Numbered from the stretch's first letter, positions 48,598-57,303 are shown. The stretch is 64,000 nucleotides of DNA from JBQTKD01 sp052389435 (GCA_052389435.1 JBQTIB010000066.1:1-64000); one strand, 5' to 3'. Notes: generated from the letters alone by a model not told the origin. Numbers and translations: made by a program.

Positions 48598-49350
48598 TCA
48601 GGCCGCGCGGCGCCGGCCGACGAGGAATTCCCCCGCGATGCGAGCCGGTGGGCAGAGCGTCTGGCCGTAGCGGGCGAACAGCTCGTCGCGGTCGTCGAAC
48701 CAGCCGAGGTCCGCGAGCACGCGGCTGGAGAGGTCGCAGGCCGACGGCGCACCGGAGGCCGCGCTGGTGCGTCCCTCCCAGTCGACGGTGCGGCAGGTGG
48801 GCGCGTCGAACAGGGTTTGCGGCCCGGAGTTGCCGAAGGCCGCCGACGGGTCCGCGGGGAGTTCGTGCCAGGGCAGGAACAGTTCGGAGAAGTTCACCCA
48901 GGAGTCCTCGACGGCGAACTCGGGCCAGGCCAGAACCACGGCGTGCGGCACCAGCTGCCGCAGGCGAGGGAAACGCGGAAGCCAGAACCGGCCGTCGACG
49001 AGCAGGCCGCGCACCCGACTCGGAGTGCCGTTCGCCCGGGCGACGGCCTCGAGCACCGCCATGCGCTGGCTGCACGAACCGCGGCCGCGACGCAGCGTTC
49101 GGGACGCGGGCTGGGCGTCGTCGAGGGCGTAGGCGGCGGGCACGGCGCCGGAAATCAGGGTGTGGGCGCTGCGCAGACCCTCGCGCGGATCGGCCCAGGC
49201 CTGCTCCACCGTCGCCGTCAGCGCCTGCACCTCGGCGGAGTGCCAGTCGAGGATCCCGGTCGGGTCGGTGCTCCCCGGCGTCGACCGGGACGTGGCGCGG
49301 TCGATCGGCGAACGGTCGATCCACCACGGGGTCACCAGCCGGCAGGTCAC
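48598..49350 (-). CDS. Transglutaminase-like domain protein
   Basis: About 250 residues. The middle shows RRGRGSCSQRMAVLEAVARANG, with a Cys at the helix start, then SRVRGLLVDGRFWLP and LVPHAVVLAWPEF with a His. This is the Cys-His arrangement of transglutaminase-like/cysteine protease folds, and SWVNFSELF may hold the third residue. The function is unknown; no signal peptide is evident. GTG 49350 and GTG 49335 are both possible starts; a long Arg-rich upstream extension is rejected. It follows the small ORF at 49365 by 14 bases. Confidence 0.65.
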   Translation of the reverse strand: MTCRLVTPWWIDRSPIDRATSRSTPGSTDPTGILDWHSAEVQALTATVEQAWADPREGLRSAHTLISGAVPAAYALDDAQPASRTLRRGRGSCSQRMAVLEAVARANGTPSRVRGLLVDGRFWLPRFPRLRQLVPHAVVLAWPEFAVEDSWVNFSELFLPWHELPADPSAAFGNSGPQTLFDAPTCRTVDWEGRTSAASGAPSACDLSSRVLADLGWFDDRDELFARYGQTLCPPARIAGEFLVGRRRAA

Positions 49351-49364
49351 CCGCCCAGAGTGCC

Positions 49365-49592
49365 TCAGGCCTGCCCCTGGCGCAGGGCTTCGCACAGGTC
49401 CGCGGCGGCGAGCAGTTCCGCGGCGAGGGTGCGGGCCGCGTCGGGGTCCAGACCGCAGTCCTCCTCGATCGTCACGACCCAGCTGCCGTCGAGGTGGTTC
49501 GCCTTGTTCACCCCGCACCCCGCCCACAGGAACGTGGAGGGCATCGGCGAGGTCAGCAGCGTGGCGGGGATGGCGTACAAGGCGGGCTCCAA
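49365..49592 (-). CDS. Small hypothetical protein
   Basis: Up to 75 residues (TTG start at 49592; an ATG at 49544 would give 59). The C-terminal half GLDPDAARTLAAELLAAADLCEALRQGQA is a convincing amphipathic helix pair, and GSWVVTIEEDCGLD a strand. No family is recognised and there is no good ribosome binding site for either start, so the 5' end is uncertain. It sits directly upstream of the transglutaminase-like gene on the same strand. Confidence 0.45.
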   Translation of the reverse strand: MEPALYAIPATLLTSPMPSTFLWAGCGVNKANHLDGSWVVTIEEDCGLDPDAARTLAAELLAAADLCEALRQGQA

Positions 49593-49749
49593 GGTCGATA
49601 CACGTCGTTTCCTGCGGTAGCACGAGTAAGAGGCATCCTGTCCGGACAGTCACTGGGCCGTTCGCATCGACACGGGTCGGGCGAACGGATGTCGCCCGAT
49701 CGGGTGAATGCGTGGATACGCTCGCCGGGTCGACGGGAGGGAGTCACGC

Positions 49750-50715
49750 GTGGGGACGTCGAAGGCGGTGAGCCGCACCGTCTACAGCAACGGCATGCCC
49801 GGCGGCGTGGAGGGCAACGAGAGCACCGACTTCGTCTGGGTCAACCTCACCCAGCCCACGCCCGAGCAGTTGACCGGCGCGGCGCGCGAGTTCGGCCTCG
49901 ACGAGCCGCTCGTCGTGGATGCGCTCTCCCCCCACCAGCGGCCGCGGCTGATCGTCCACGGCCAGGCCGTGCAGGTCGTGCTGAAGCCGGTGCACTACGT
50001 CGACAGCTCCGAGGTCGTCGAGGTCACCGAACTCGTCCTGTTCCTCGGCCCGCGCTTCCTGCTCACGGTGCAGCGCGGCGACACCCGCATTCTCGACCAC
50101 GCGCGCGAGAACCTCGACGCCTCGCCGGGTCTGGCGCTGACGCCGACGGACGTGCTGGTGCGGGTCGTGCGGATGGTCGTCGACCAGTACGAAGACGCCA
50201 TCGACGGCCTGCGCAACGACGTCGACGAGATCGAAGAGGCGGTGTTCGGCCCCGCCGGCGTCGACCGGTCCGAGCGCATCTACAAGCTCAAACAGGAGGT
50301 CGCCGAGTTCCGGCGCGCCGTACAGCCCCGCGTGCTGGACCGCCTCGCCAACCGGGAGCTCGGGCTCGAGCCCGAAGCCGCCCCGGAGTTCCGTACGGCG
50401 CACGGCCACCTGTGCCAGGTCGACGAGGCGATCGAAAGCATCGACCGCCTGCTGTCCGACGTCCTGGCGGCCAACGTCGCGCGGGTCACCGCGATGCAGA
50501 GCGAGATCGCGCTGCGTCAGAACGAGGACATGCGCAAGATCTCCGCCTGGGCGGCGATCGCGCTGGTCCCGACGGCCGTCGCCGGCATCTACGGCATGAA
50601 CTTCGACCACATGCCCGAACTGCGCTGGCGCCTCGGGTACCCGCTGGCGCTCACGGTCATCGCCGTCGTGTGCCTGACGCTCTACCGGACCTTCAAGAAG
50701 AAGGGCTGGCTCTAG
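49750..50715 (+). CDS. corA: CorA-family magnesium/cobalt transporter
   Basis: 321 residues. A long cytosolic funnel domain (WVNLTQPTPEQL, VDQYEDAIDGLRNDVDEIEEAVF) is followed by two C-terminal membrane spans. The selectivity motif is YGMNFDHMPEL after ISAWAAIALVPTAVAGI, and the basic tail FKKKGW is present. Homopentamers import Mg2+ (or Co2+/Ni2+) down the membrane potential. GTG 49750 follows GGGAGGGAG. The 158-bp upstream region contains a CCGTTCGC/GCGAACGG repeat but no recognisable Mg riboswitch. Confidence 0.95.
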   Translation: MGTSKAVSRTVYSNGMPGGVEGNESTDFVWVNLTQPTPEQLTGAAREFGLDEPLVVDALSPHQRPRLIVHGQAVQVVLKPVHYVDSSEVVEVTELVLFLGPRFLLTVQRGDTRILDHARENLDASPGLALTPTDVLVRVVRMVVDQYEDAIDGLRNDVDEIEEAVFGPAGVDRSERIYKLKQEVAEFRRAVQPRVLDRLANRELGLEPEAAPEFRTAHGHLCQVDEAIESIDRLLSDVLAANVARVTAMQSEIALRQNEDMRKISAWAAIALVPTAVAGIYGMNFDHMPELRWRLGYPLALTVIAVVCLTLYRTFKKKGWL

Positions 50716-50735
50716 CCGAGGTCCGAACGTTCCGG

Positions 50736-50879
50736 CTAGCGGCTGAGCAGCAGCGCCAGGAACGAGAAGCGGGTCGGAGTCGCGGTCCTGGCCGGCGCGG
50801 GGCGAACGCCGGGCCACGGGGGCTCGGTACGAGTCTGCGGCGGCATCGGGCCCTCGAACAGATCGCCGTGCATACCCAT
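50736..50879 (-). CDS. 47-residue peptide with strong ribosome binding site
   Basis: The peptide starts MGMHGDLFEGPMPPQTRTEP and is Pro/Arg/Thr-rich with a hydrophobic end (FSFLALLLSR). AGGAGG lies five bases before the ATG at 50877-50879, one of the best sites in the window, which supports translation. No function is known. It is convergent with corA and divergent from the XRE regulator. Confidence 0.5.
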   Translation of the reverse strand: MGMHGDLFEGPMPPQTRTEPPWPGVRPAPARTATPTRFSFLALLLSR

Positions 50880-50981
50880 GGGTCCTCCTCGACCGCGTTC
50901 CTGATCGAAAGGTAGAACGGTCCGCGATCGCCCGCGGGCGAAATGGGAAACGATCAACCGTTCGGCCGAGGTGGTGGCTCT

Positions 50982-50996
50982 TTACCCTCGGGGTAA
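50982..50996. promoter_or_regulatory. Inverted repeat upstream of XRE regulator
   Basis: TTACCC-TCG-GGGTAA, a perfect 6-bp dyad 36 bases before the ATG at 51033; a likely autoregulatory operator, possibly shared with the divergent small peptide gene. Confidence 0.5.
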
Positions 50997-51032
50997 TCGT
51001 CACGATTCCCCCGGCCGGCTAGCGTTCGGGCC

Positions 51033-51866
51033 ATGTCCACCACCAGGGGAGTGCGGAGCGCGAACGACGGACACGCCGTCGGGCCGCTGCTCAGGGAATG
51101 GCGGGCTCGGCGTCGGCTCAGCCAGATGGACCTCGCGCTGTCGGTCGGGGTCTCGACGCGGCACCTGAGCTTCGTCGAGACCGGCCGGTCCCGGCCGAGC
51201 CCCGAACTGGTGCTGGCGTTGGCCGAGGGCCTGGAGGTTCCACTGCGCGAGCGCAACGCGCTGCTGCTCGCCGCCGGCTACGCGCCCCGCTTCCCTGCTC
51301 GGCCGCTGCAGGACGCGGCGCTGGCACCGGCCCTCGCCGCGGTCCGGCGCCTGCTCGACGCGCACGATCCATACCCGGGCATCGCCGTGGACCGGTCCTG
51401 GGACATCGTGTTGGCCACCGCCGCGGCGTCGGTGTTCATCGAGGCCGTCGGCCCCGCGGCGTTGGCCCCGCGCCCCAACGCCTACCGGCTCGCGCTGCAC
51501 CCCGCCGGGCTTGCCGCGCAGATCGCCAACTTCCCGACGTGGGCCGCGCACCTGCTCGAGCAGCTGGACCGCGCCATCGCGGCGACGGCCGACCCCGACC
51601 TGCGGGCGCTGGCCGCCGAGGTGCGTGCCTACCCGAACGTTGCGGCGCTCGCACCGGCGCCGAAGCACGAGGCCGATCCGCTCCTGCTGCCGATGCGTTT
51701 CGTGCTCGACGGCGCCGAGCTGTCGCTGTTCAGCACCATCACCACGTTCGGCACCGCCGTCGACGTAACCCTCGCGGAACTGTCGATCGAGCTGTTCTAT
51801 CCCGCCGACGACGCCACCGCCCGCATGCTCGCCGGCCGCGGCAGCATCGAGTCGACCCTGAACTGA
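51033..51866 (+). CDS. XRE-family regulator with MmyB-like ligand domain
   Basis: 277 residues. An N-terminal helix-turn-helix (LREWRARRRLSQMDLALSVGVSTRHLSFVETGRSRPS) precedes an MmyB-like PAS-type sensor domain that binds a small, probably fatty, ligand in homologues. Typical phrases are LRERNALLLAAGYAP, DPYPGIAVDRSWDIVLAT and FSTITTFGTAVDVTLAELSIE. This family commonly controls an adjacent short-chain dehydrogenase or transporter, but no such neighbour is seen. It is followed by a GCGTCCG-family hairpin. Confidence 0.92.
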   Translation: MSTTRGVRSANDGHAVGPLLREWRARRRLSQMDLALSVGVSTRHLSFVETGRSRPSPELVLALAEGLEVPLRERNALLLAAGYAPRFPARPLQDAALAPALAAVRRLLDAHDPYPGIAVDRSWDIVLATAAASVFIEAVGPAALAPRPNAYRLALHPAGLAAQIANFPTWAAHLLEQLDRAIAATADPDLRALAAEVRAYPNVAALAPAPKHEADPLLLPMRFVLDGAELSLFSTITTFGTAVDVTLAELSIELFYPADDATARMLAGRGSIESTLN

Positions 51867-51871
51867 CCCAG

Positions 51872-51916
51872 CCCCGTTGCGTCCGACGTCCAGCCTCTCG
51901 CAGCGGACACAAGGGG
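51872..51916. terminator. Hairpin, member 3 of GCGTCCG repeat family
   Basis: CCCCGTTGCGTCCG...CGGACACAAGGGG, imperfect arms, between the convergent XRE and DUF1015 genes; shares GTTGCGTCCGACG and CCAGC with the copy at 43.0 kb. Confidence 0.65.
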
Positions 51917-51929
51917 ATGTGACGGGACG

Positions 51930-53111
51930 TCAGCTCAGGGAGCGGAAGACCGTGCCGGTGCGGGGCTTGGGATAGAAGAAGGTGCTCTTGGGCGGCATCA
52001 GGCCGCGGGCCTCGGCCGTCGCGCGGATCTGATCCACGGACACCGGGCGCAGCAGGATCGCCGCCTGGGCGCGGCCGGACCGCACCGCGGCGAGCACGTG
52101 GCCGACGCCGTGCTGGTAGGTCAGCTCGTGCGGCGGGAGCGCCTCGGCCGCCTGCGCGACTCGGACCGAGTCCAGCGGCTCGACGACTCCGGGGCCGTTC
52201 TCGCGCAGCGGCGTCAGCAGGCGCAGCCCGTCGGCGGTCAGCAGCGCAAGGGATCGCTCGGCGACCAGGCGATTCACCACCTCCGGCGACGGCAGCGCCT
52301 CGAGTTCGCCGACGGCGAAGTCCGCGGCGAGCAGTGCGGGCAGGTCGCTGCCCTCGGGGAGCCCGGTGAGCAGGCGGTGGATGGGCTGGACCGTCAGTTG
52401 TTCGTGTTCGAGTTCGACGACCAGGCACATCGTGGCCGCTGCGCCCGCCGGAGCTGCGGGGGAGTCGGCGTACTTCAGGCACGTCGAGTACCGGTGGTGT
52501 CCGTCGGCGATCACCAGCGGCGCTGAGCCGACGGCCTCGCAGACGGCCTCGACAGCGGCGGGATCCTCGAGGCGCCAGAGTTCGTGGCCGACGCCGTCCT
52601 CGTCGTGCCAGGCGCCGAGCGGCGTCGCGGCGTCGGTGTCCACCAGGGCGGTGAGTCCGCCGGCGAGGGACAGGCCCCAGATCGCCGAGAGGTTCGCCTT
52701 CGTGGCCTCGAGCAGGGCGAGCCGGTCGCTGTGCGCCTTCGGGGTCGTGTGCTCGTGCGGCAGGACGTCGACGCGCCCGACCGGGTCGATGGCCAGCGCC
52801 CCGAGAACGCCGAGGGTCCGGCGGACGGCGCCGGTTTCGTCGGTCGCGGTCATCCGGTAGGGGTAGAGCGCGGGGGAGTCGACGAGCAGGACGCCCTCGG
52901 CCTGCCACCGAGCGAAGCGGCGCGCGGCCGCCTCGTACGGGTCGGGTCCGTCCTCGGCGACGGGCATGTCGATGCGGACGACGTTGTGCTCGTGCCGGGC
53001 GCACAGGCCCGCGCGCTCCTCGGCGTCGATGACGTCGTAGGGCGGCGCGGTCACCTCCTCGAGCGCCTCGGTGGCGTAGCGGATCCCGGCGAACGGGCCG
53101 AACTGCGGCAT
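51930..53111 (-). CDS. DUF1015 family protein
   Basis: 393 residues, full length for DUF1015 (MPQFGPFAGIRYATEALEEVTAPPYDVIDAEERAGL at the N-terminus, VIADGHHRYSTCLKYAD in the middle). The HHRY motif, followed by the SUF-like acidic patches, is invariant in the family; the activity is undetermined, with ParB/Srx-like nucleotide-binding suggested by others. ATG 53111 is preceded by GGAGCG. It lies 16 bases downstream of the ABC ATPase gene on the same strand, so the two are probably cotranscribed with the CoA-transferase gene. Confidence 0.9.
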   Translation of the reverse strand: MPQFGPFAGIRYATEALEEVTAPPYDVIDAEERAGLCARHEHNVVRIDMPVAEDGPDPYEAAARRFARWQAEGVLLVDSPALYPYRMTATDETGAVRRTLGVLGALAIDPVGRVDVLPHEHTTPKAHSDRLALLEATKANLSAIWGLSLAGGLTALVDTDAATPLGAWHDEDGVGHELWRLEDPAAVEAVCEAVGSAPLVIADGHHRYSTCLKYADSPAAPAGAAATMCLVVELEHEQLTVQPIHRLLTGLPEGSDLPALLAADFAVGELEALPSPEVVNRLVAERSLALLTADGLRLLTPLRENGPGVVEPLDSVRVAQAAEALPPHELTYQHGVGHVLAAVRSGRAQAAILLRPVSVDQIRATAEARGLMPPKSTFFYPKPRTGTVFRSLS

Positions 53112-53127
53112 GGGCGCTCCTAGGCGA

Positions 53128-53748
53128 TCAGTCGAGGCTGAACGTACGGGCCTTCGCCGCGACGGCGAGGTCGAGGTCGTGGGTGCCGAGGACGACGGTG
53201 CCCCCGCGTGCGGCGTACCCGCTGAGCAGTTCGGCAAGCAGCGGGCGGAAGCGTTCGTCGAGGCCGAACTCCGGGTCGTCGATCAACAGCAGCCGCGACG
53301 GACGGCAGAACGCCCGCGCAAGTGCCAGCCGCTGGCGCAGACCCTGGGAGAGCTTGAACGGTTCGTCGTCGGCGCGGTGGGCCAGTTCGAAGGTCTCGAG
53401 CACCCGCGGCGGGATCGGCCAGTCCTCCGGTAGGTCCTCGACCTGCAGGCGGGCGAGTTCCAGGATCTGCAGGACCGTGGCGCCCGGCTCCCAGTCCGGT
53501 TCGCCGGCCACCAGCACGACCTCGGCGGGCAGGCTCGGATCCTTCGGATCGCGGCCCAGGACGCGGACGCTGCCCGACTCGAACGGCACCACGCCGCCGA
53601 GCACCTTCAGCAGCGTGGTCTTGCCCGAGCCGATGTCCCCGAGCACGGCGAGGATCTCGCCCGCGGGCACCGTGACGTCGACCCCGGCGAACACCGGGTA
53701 TCCGCCCAGCCGTACGTCCAGGTTCGCGACCTCGACGACCTTGTCCAC
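53128..53748 (-). CDS. Orphan ABC transporter ATP-binding protein
   Basis: 206 residues. Walker A is GDIGSGKTTLL, the signature is degenerate (LSQGLRQRLALARAF) and Walker B is LLLIDDPEFGLD, with Asp rather than the usual Glu-flanked DEP. The switch His is in THDLDLA. The short length and lack of any permease gene nearby suggest a CcmA- or NatA-like ATPase that works with a partner elsewhere. The GTG start is one base behind the CoA-transferase stop. Confidence 0.85.
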   Translation of the reverse strand: MDKVVEVANLDVRLGGYPVFAGVDVTVPAGEILAVLGDIGSGKTTLLKVLGGVVPFESGSVRVLGRDPKDPSLPAEVVLVAGEPDWEPGATVLQILELARLQVEDLPEDWPIPPRVLETFELAHRADDEPFKLSQGLRQRLALARAFCRPSRLLLIDDPEFGLDERFRPLLAELLSGYAARGGTVVLGTHDLDLAVAAKARTFSLD

Positions 53749-53749
53749 C

Positions 53750-54937
53750 TCAGACCACCCCTCGTGCGCGTAGCTCGGCGATCGCCGCCGGGTCGTAGCC
53801 GAGTTCGCCCAGCACCGCGTCGGTGTGCTCGCCCACCTCCGGGATGGGGTCCATCCGCGGCGCGGTGCCGGGCAGCCCGATCGCCGGCAGCAGTGCGTCC
53901 AGCGTTCCGACGGGCGATTCGACCTGCTGCCAACGTCCCCGCTCGACGAGCTGAGGATGCGTCAGGAGCCCGGCGATGTCGTTGATCCGACCGTTCGCGA
54001 TGCGGGCGGTGTCCAGACGTGCCGTCAGCTCGGCGGTGCTGCGAGCGCCGAAGATCGCGTCGAGGTGCTCGTGCAGGACGACGCGGTTGGCCACGCGATC
54101 GGTGTTGGTTGCAAAGCGCGGATCGTCGGCGAGTTCGGGGCGGTCGAGCACCCCGACGCACAGGGAGCGCCACTCCCGGTCGTTCTGGATCGCGACGATC
54201 AGTTCGCCGTCGGCGCTGCGGAACGGTCCGTAGGGCGCGATGCCGGGATGCGCCGAGCCGGTGCGCGCCGGCGGGGTGCCGCCGTAGGAGGTCCAGTAGA
54301 CGGGGAAGCCCATCCACTCCGCGAGGGAGTCGAACAGCGAAATCTCCACCGCGCGTCCGCGGCCGGTGCGGCCTCGTTCCACCAGGGCGGCGAGGATGCC
54401 GGAGAAGGCGTACATGCCCGCGGCGATGTCGGCGACCGGGATGCCGGTCTTCGAAGGGCTCTGCTCCGTGCCGGTGATCGAGAGCATCCCGGCCTCGGCC
54501 TGGATGAGCAGGTCGTAGGCCTTGGCGTCGCGGTAGGGACCGTCGCTGCCGTACCCGGAGATCGAGCAGTGCACCAGCTTTGGATGACGCTCCGTCAGTT
54601 CCTGCGCGCCCAGTCCCAGGCGGTCGGCCGCGCCCGGGGCGAAGTTCTGTACGAAAACGTCGGCGTCCTCGAGCAGGCGATCCACCACCTTTCGGGCGGC
54701 CGCGTCCTTGAGGTCGAGCGTCACGCTCTCCTTGGACCGGTTCAGCCACACGAAGTGGCTGGACATCCCGCGCACCGTGCGGTCGTAGGCGCGGGCGAAG
54801 TCTCCGACCCCCGGCCGCTCGATCTTCACCACCCGTGCGCCGAGATCGGCCAGTTGACGCGTTGCGAGCGGCGCGGCCACGGCCTGCTCGCAGCTCACCA
54901 CGGTCAACCCGGACAGCGGCAGCGTGCCGGCACTCAC
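53750..54937 (-). CDS. CaiB/BaiF family CoA-transferase (type III)
   Basis: 395 residues. The N-terminal LSGLTVVSCEQAVAAPLATRQLADLGARVVKIERPG, the catalytic Asp in KAYDLLIQAEAGML, and GIPVADIAAGMYAFSGILAAL are hallmarks of type III CoA-transferases. These move CoA between carboxylic acids through an aspartyl-CoA intermediate. The acid is unknown; it may belong to carnitine-, bile acid- or branched-chain catabolism. The operon with an ABC ATPase and DUF1015 gives no substrate clue. Confidence 0.93.
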   Translation of the reverse strand: MSAGTLPLSGLTVVSCEQAVAAPLATRQLADLGARVVKIERPGVGDFARAYDRTVRGMSSHFVWLNRSKESVTLDLKDAAARKVVDRLLEDADVFVQNFAPGAADRLGLGAQELTERHPKLVHCSISGYGSDGPYRDAKAYDLLIQAEAGMLSITGTEQSPSKTGIPVADIAAGMYAFSGILAALVERGRTGRGRAVEISLFDSLAEWMGFPVYWTSYGGTPPARTGSAHPGIAPYGPFRSADGELIVAIQNDREWRSLCVGVLDRPELADDPRFATNTDRVANRVVLHEHLDAIFGARSTAELTARLDTARIANGRINDIAGLLTHPQLVERGRWQQVESPVGTLDALLPAIGLPGTAPRMDPIPEVGEHTDAVLGELGYDPAAIAELRARGVV

Positions 54938-55140
54938 TCGTTCGCCCCTCGGGTTCGCATCCTGCGCCGGCGGGTGGGTCCATCGAAGGACCTCGATGGC
55001 CCGGCGTGCCGGCAGAAGGTGGACGGAGCGAGCCTAACGATCGCGACTCGGGCGCCGGCGCGCGCCTCGGGCGCGAATTTCTTGCGCGCCGAGCCTGCCG
55101 CCCTTGCGGATCTTCCCCCGCCAGCCCATAGCGTTGGGCC

Positions 55141-55707
55141 ATGACTGAAAACCCCGGTTCGGACCCCTCGGGCAACACGCCGCCGCCTCCCTACGGCTCT
55201 CCGCCGTCGGGCCCGCCCTCCTACGACAAGCCGCCGAGCCCGGGCCAGCCGCCCGCGTACGGGCAGCCGCCGAGCTACGGCCAAGGTCAGCCGCCGCAGC
55301 CGCCGCCCTACGGCCAAGGTCAGCCGCCCGGCTACGGGCAGCAGCCGCCGGCCTACGGGCAGCCGCCGCAGGGCTGGGGCGATCCGGGTCCGGGCCAGCC
55401 GCCGCCCCCGGGCTACGGCCAACCGCCCTACGGCCAGCCGCCGGCCGGGTACGGGCCCCCGCCGCCCGGATACCCGGGCGGTCCGCCGCTGTCGGACAAG
55501 TCGAAGGTCGTCGCCGGGGTTCTGCAGATCCTGCTCGGCTTCTTCGGCGCGGGCCGCTTCTACACCGGCCACACCAAGATCGCGCTCCTGCAACTGCTGG
55601 TCTCGGTCGTCACCTGTGGCATCGGCGCGGTGTGGGGCCTGATCGACGGCATCCTGATCCTCGTCAACGGCGGCACCGACTCCAAGGGCCGCACGCTGAA
55701 GGGCTAG
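55141..55707 (+). CDS. TM2-domain protein with Pro/Gly/Tyr/Gln-rich N-terminus
   Basis: 188 residues. The first ~115 are low-complexity repeats of the GYGQPP/YGQGQPP kind. The last ~70 form a TM2 domain: two membrane helices (VVAGVLQILLGFFGAGRFYTGH, LLQLLVSVVTCGIGAVWGLIDGILIL) joined by a short DRF-like turn. TM2 proteins are widespread in actinobacteria and of unknown function; the proline-rich arm may mediate phase separation or protein contacts. ATG follows the motif TTGGGCC without a strong ribosome binding site. Confidence 0.88.
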   Translation: MTENPGSDPSGNTPPPPYGSPPSGPPSYDKPPSPGQPPAYGQPPSYGQGQPPQPPPYGQGQPPGYGQQPPAYGQPPQGWGDPGPGQPPPPGYGQPPYGQPPAGYGPPPPGYPGGPPLSDKSKVVAGVLQILLGFFGAGRFYTGHTKIALLQLLVSVVTCGIGAVWGLIDGILILVNGGTDSKGRTLKG

Positions 55708-55712
55708 GGCCT

Positions 55713-55764
55713 CGTAGCGTCCGATATCCAGCGTCCGGTGGGCTCCGCTTCGGCGGACGCAACG
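55713..55764. repeat. Hairpin, member 4 of GCGTCCG repeat family
   Basis: CGTAGCGTCCG...CGGACGCAACG (one mismatch), six bases after the TM2 gene stop; includes TATCCAGC similar to copies 2 and 3. Confidence 0.65.
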
Positions 55765-55780
55765 GTTGGTCCGCACACGA

Positions 55781-55816
55781 AAGAACCCCGCGAGCCGGAG
55801 GGCTCGCGGGGTTCTT
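55781..55816. terminator. Bidirectional intrinsic terminator
   Basis: Perfect 16-bp stem AAGAACCCCGCGAGCC/GGCTCGCGGGGTTCTT with GGAG loop between convergent TM2 and ALDH genes; T-containing tails on both strands. Confidence 0.9.
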
Positions 55817-55830
55817 GTCGTCTTGGGGAC

Positions 55831-57264
55831 CTACAGGCCGATCGCGATGGTCTTGGTCTGGGTGTAGCCGAGCATGCCTTCGAAGCCCTTTTCGCGGCCG
55901 TAGCCGGACTTCTTCCAGCCGCCGAAGGGAAGCTCGACGCCGCCGGCGGCGCCGTAGGTGTTGATGAAGACCTGGCCGGTCTTGATCTTCTTGGCCATGC
56001 GCAGTGCGCGGCCGGCGTCCTTGGTCCAGATGCCGGCGACCAGGCCGAACTCGGTGGCGTTGGCTAGGCGGACGGCGTCGGCCTCGTCGTTGAACTTGGT
56101 GCCGACCAGGACCGGGCCGAAGACCTCTTCGCCGAAGAGGTAGTCGCCCTCGGAGACGTTGCCGAAGAAGGTCGGCTCCATGAAGTATCCGGCGCCGTGG
56201 CCCTCGGCGCGCTTGCCGCCGACGATCACGTCGCCCTGGCCGCGCTTGATGCCCTCGGCGACCATGCCCGAGACGGTGTCGAGTTGCTTGGCCGAGACGA
56301 TCGGGCCCATGCCCGGGTCGGTGAGGCCGTGGCCGAGGGTGACCTTGCGGAACTCGGCGGCGATGAGGTCCTGGACCTCCTCGTAGCAGTCCTTGTGGAT
56401 CAGGACGCGCGAACCGGCGGAGCAGGTCTGCCCGGCGTTCTGGATGATCGCGTTGACGACCTGCGGGATCGCGTCGGCGAAGTCGGCGTCCGGGAAGATG
56501 ATGTTCGGGGACTTGCCGCCGAGCTCCAGCACGACGGGGATGACGTGGGTGGCGGCGTTCTTGGCGACCATCTCCCCGACCGGACGCGAGCCGGTGAAGG
56601 AGACGTGGTCGATGCCGTCGTGCGCGGTGAGCGCGTTGCCGACCGTCGAACCCGGGCCCTGCACGACGTTCCACACGCCGGGCGGGAACCCGGCCTCGAG
56701 CGCGAGCTGCGCGAGCACGGTGGCGTTGACCGGGGTCAGTTCGGCCGGCTTGAGCACGCAGCAGTTGCCGGCGGCCAGCGACGGGGCCAGGGTGCGGGCG
56801 ATCATCTGCAGCGGGTAGTTCCACGGCGTGATGTGGCCGGTGACGCCGAACGGCTCGCGAATCGTCATGCCGAAGACCGACGGGGCGGTCTGCAGGGTGT
56901 CGCCGTCGAGGCACTCGACGATGGAGCCGTAGTACTCGAAGTACCGCGCGACCGCGACGACGTCCTTCTTGGCCTGGCTGATCGGCTTGCCGACGTCCTT
57001 GGTCTCGTACTCGGCGATCTTGTCGCCGTCGCGCAGGATCAGCTCGGCGACCTTGCGCATCAGACGGCCGCGCTCGACGGCCGGGGTCTCCGACCAGCCG
57101 CCGTCGTAGGCGGCACGGGCGGCCTTGGCCGCGAGGTCGAGTTCGGCCTCGCCGCACTGGCCGGCCTCGGCCCACTTCTCGGCGTTGCCCGGGTCGAGGA
57201 CGTCGAGGACGCCCTCGCTGCCGTCGATTTCCTTGCCGTCGATGATCGAGGGAATGCGAAGCAC
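55831..57264 (-). CDS. NAD(P)-dependent aldehyde dehydrogenase
   Basis: 477 residues. The ALDH landmarks are the PWNYPLQM cofactor-site Asn, LKPAELTP Lys, FTGSRPVG, catalytic Glu in LELGGKSPNI, catalytic Cys in QNAGQTCSAGSR, and EVFGPVL. It oxidises an aldehyde to the acid; it resembles the betaine/gamma-aminobutyraldehyde group but the substrate is not decidable. Its GTG has AGGAG upstream. It follows the SDR gene by 39 bases, so an alcohol-aldehyde-acid sequence is plausible. Confidence 0.95.
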   Translation of the reverse strand: MLRIPSIIDGKEIDGSEGVLDVLDPGNAEKWAEAGQCGEAELDLAAKAARAAYDGGWSETPAVERGRLMRKVAELILRDGDKIAEYETKDVGKPISQAKKDVVAVARYFEYYGSIVECLDGDTLQTAPSVFGMTIREPFGVTGHITPWNYPLQMIARTLAPSLAAGNCCVLKPAELTPVNATVLAQLALEAGFPPGVWNVVQGPGSTVGNALTAHDGIDHVSFTGSRPVGEMVAKNAATHVIPVVLELGGKSPNIIFPDADFADAIPQVVNAIIQNAGQTCSAGSRVLIHKDCYEEVQDLIAAEFRKVTLGHGLTDPGMGPIVSAKQLDTVSGMVAEGIKRGQGDVIVGGKRAEGHGAGYFMEPTFFGNVSEGDYLFGEEVFGPVLVGTKFNDEADAVRLANATEFGLVAGIWTKDAGRALRMAKKIKTGQVFINTYGAAGGVELPFGGWKKSGYGREKGFEGMLGYTQTKTIAIGL

Positions 57265-57303
57265 GGGTACTCCTAGGTATCTGGGCGGGACGCGAGGCGC
57301 GGA

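Noticed and set aside
55150..55480. Tandem DNA repeat in the TM2 gene
   Set aside because: It is explained by the Pro/Gly/Tyr/Gln-rich protein repeat and has no sign of being a mobile or structural DNA element.
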